Shown here one piece after another: positions 63,278 to 64,000 of a stretch of DNA of 64,000 nucleotides (positions are counted from its first letter, which is position 1; the number at the start of each line of letters is the position of its first letter). The DNA lies in contig JACCLO010000013.1 in assembly GCA_029448655.1 (NCBI GenBank), positions 2,232,001 to 2,296,000 on the forward strand. Direction: 5' to 3'. Below the pieces are notes generated by a model. It was not told the DNA's origin, ran no database searches, and was given only the letters and a program-made list of their open reading frames with translations. Source of the stretch: Wolfiporia cocos (taxonomy: Eukaryota; Basidiomycota; Agaricomycetes; Polyporales; Phaeolaceae). The position numbers were made by a program, and so were the translations under genes.

Positions 63278-63951
63278 CTATGCGCTAGCATACTTCTCCG
63301 TCCATTCGCGACTGACGCGCTGCGCATCGCGCTCATCCTCTTTGTAGTGCTTCGCAACGTCCGTTGCAAGAGGATCGTCCGGGTTCGGCGAGCTCAGTAG
63401 GGCTTGGATTGACAACAGGACTGTGCGGATTTGTAGAGCGGGAGACCATTTATCTGGAAGATCGGAAGGAGGACAGATATCGACATCGAGCATGCCGCAA
63501 GCACAGATTCAGTAGGTAGATATGAATGCAAGTATGTGTCGTGCAATGTCATGCGAAGTGGAGGTGAGATTAGCCGGAATGCCATCGCCTGATAAGGGAA
63601 ACCACGTTTGCGTACCTTTCAGGATGTCCAAACAAATCCGGCCGAGCTTATCTGGGTACACAGCGACTGGTGTTAGCATTACTGTCGGGACAATACATGC
63701 AGCGAGTGGATTGACAGCTGACGATGGCATGCGTGATGTCCTGACATCCATGCACATGCGCATGTCAAGATGGCAAGGCTAGGAGCATACGATCGCTCAT
63801 CCGTCGCCGATCCACCGCATAACTTATCATGCCCCCGACACGACAATGTACGTACCGATGTTGGGATGGTAGATCTTCGTTAAGAAGCGCACTTTCGGTG
63901 GCGCCATTGGATATTCTTCGGGAAGGAATAGTTCCAGCCGGAAGATACCAT
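63278..63951 (-). CDS. UBC13: Ubiquitin-conjugating enzyme E2 Ubc13 (5' part outside window)
   Basis: Three exons inside the window: 63856-63951, 63616-63651 and 63278-63453; the preceding intron runs off the right edge, so the N-terminal third is missing. Ubc13 pairs with Mms2-type partners to build K63-linked chains in DNA damage tolerance. The visible part reads [28 protein letters not shown], then [12 protein letters not shown] with the active-site Cys, then [20 protein letters not shown] and SPNPDDPL. It ends in [10 protein letters not shown], close to fungal Ubc13. [10 protein letters not shown] separates it from Ubc4/5. Phases agree. Confidence 0.93.
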
Positions 63952-64000
63952 CTATGAACGGTCAGTCAATGAACATTGTTGTGAGCGCTGGGATAGTGGC

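Overview
The window comes from a filamentous basidiomycete, most likely an agaricomycete. Genes are packed on both strands and cut by many 45-60 nt introns with GTRNGT donors. The gene content is conserved eukaryotic housekeeping with fungal gene forms (fused ARG5,6, P5A ATPase SPF1, calcineurin A with a C-terminal autoinhibitory segment). All exon models were spliced by hand. Nearly every junction keeps phase and lands on a residue expected for the family.

Layout, left to right: YKT6 (498-1502, -); a repeat-rich block with a foldback element (2380-2888) and decayed repeats (2889-7943); a second, frameshifted YKT6 copy (7944-9051, -); elongin C (9794-10331, +); ARG5,6 (10758-13755, -); a very large RING-H2 protein (14057-19028, +); an unknown ORF (19316-20815, -); a second repeat block holding a 3.7-kb foldback element with nested insertions (22027-25710); conventional myosin II heavy chain (26129-34057, +); RPL38 (34481-34945, +); site-2 protease (35261-37465, -); SPF1 (38016-42619, +); a small secreted hydrophobic protein (43601-44452, -); a BEM46-type alpha/beta hydrolase (46660-48596, +); a multi-pass membrane protein (49215-50418, -); a doubtful small ORF ending in a CaaX box (50920-51514, -); a medium-chain dehydrogenase (52251-53701, -); calcineurin A (54420-56762, +); unassigned exon-like fragments (57303-58683, -); a P450 pseudogene (59204-61288, +); a GC-rich inverted repeat pair (61825-62365); and the 3' part of UBC13 (63278-63951, -), which runs off the right edge.

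The genes do not form one pathway. Several touch the secretory system (YKT6, site-2 protease, SPF1) or ubiquitin signalling (elongin C, RING-H2 protein, UBC13), but nothing in the sequence shows a functional cluster.

The most unusual signal is a diverged repeat family in both repeat blocks. Nine copies carry two adjacent hairpins 14-17 nt apart. The stem sequences differ from copy to copy while pairing is kept (compensatory changes), and most copies are followed by a TACATG motif. In the two best copies a tRNA-like A-box/B-box module follows, and one of these is a 424-bp unit with TGTCACAGAT inverted ends and a TATAT duplication. Other points of note are the YKT6 duplication with a repeat sitting at its promoter breakpoint, start codons split from or cut by introns (SPF1, RPL38), and the nearly intact P450 pseudogene.
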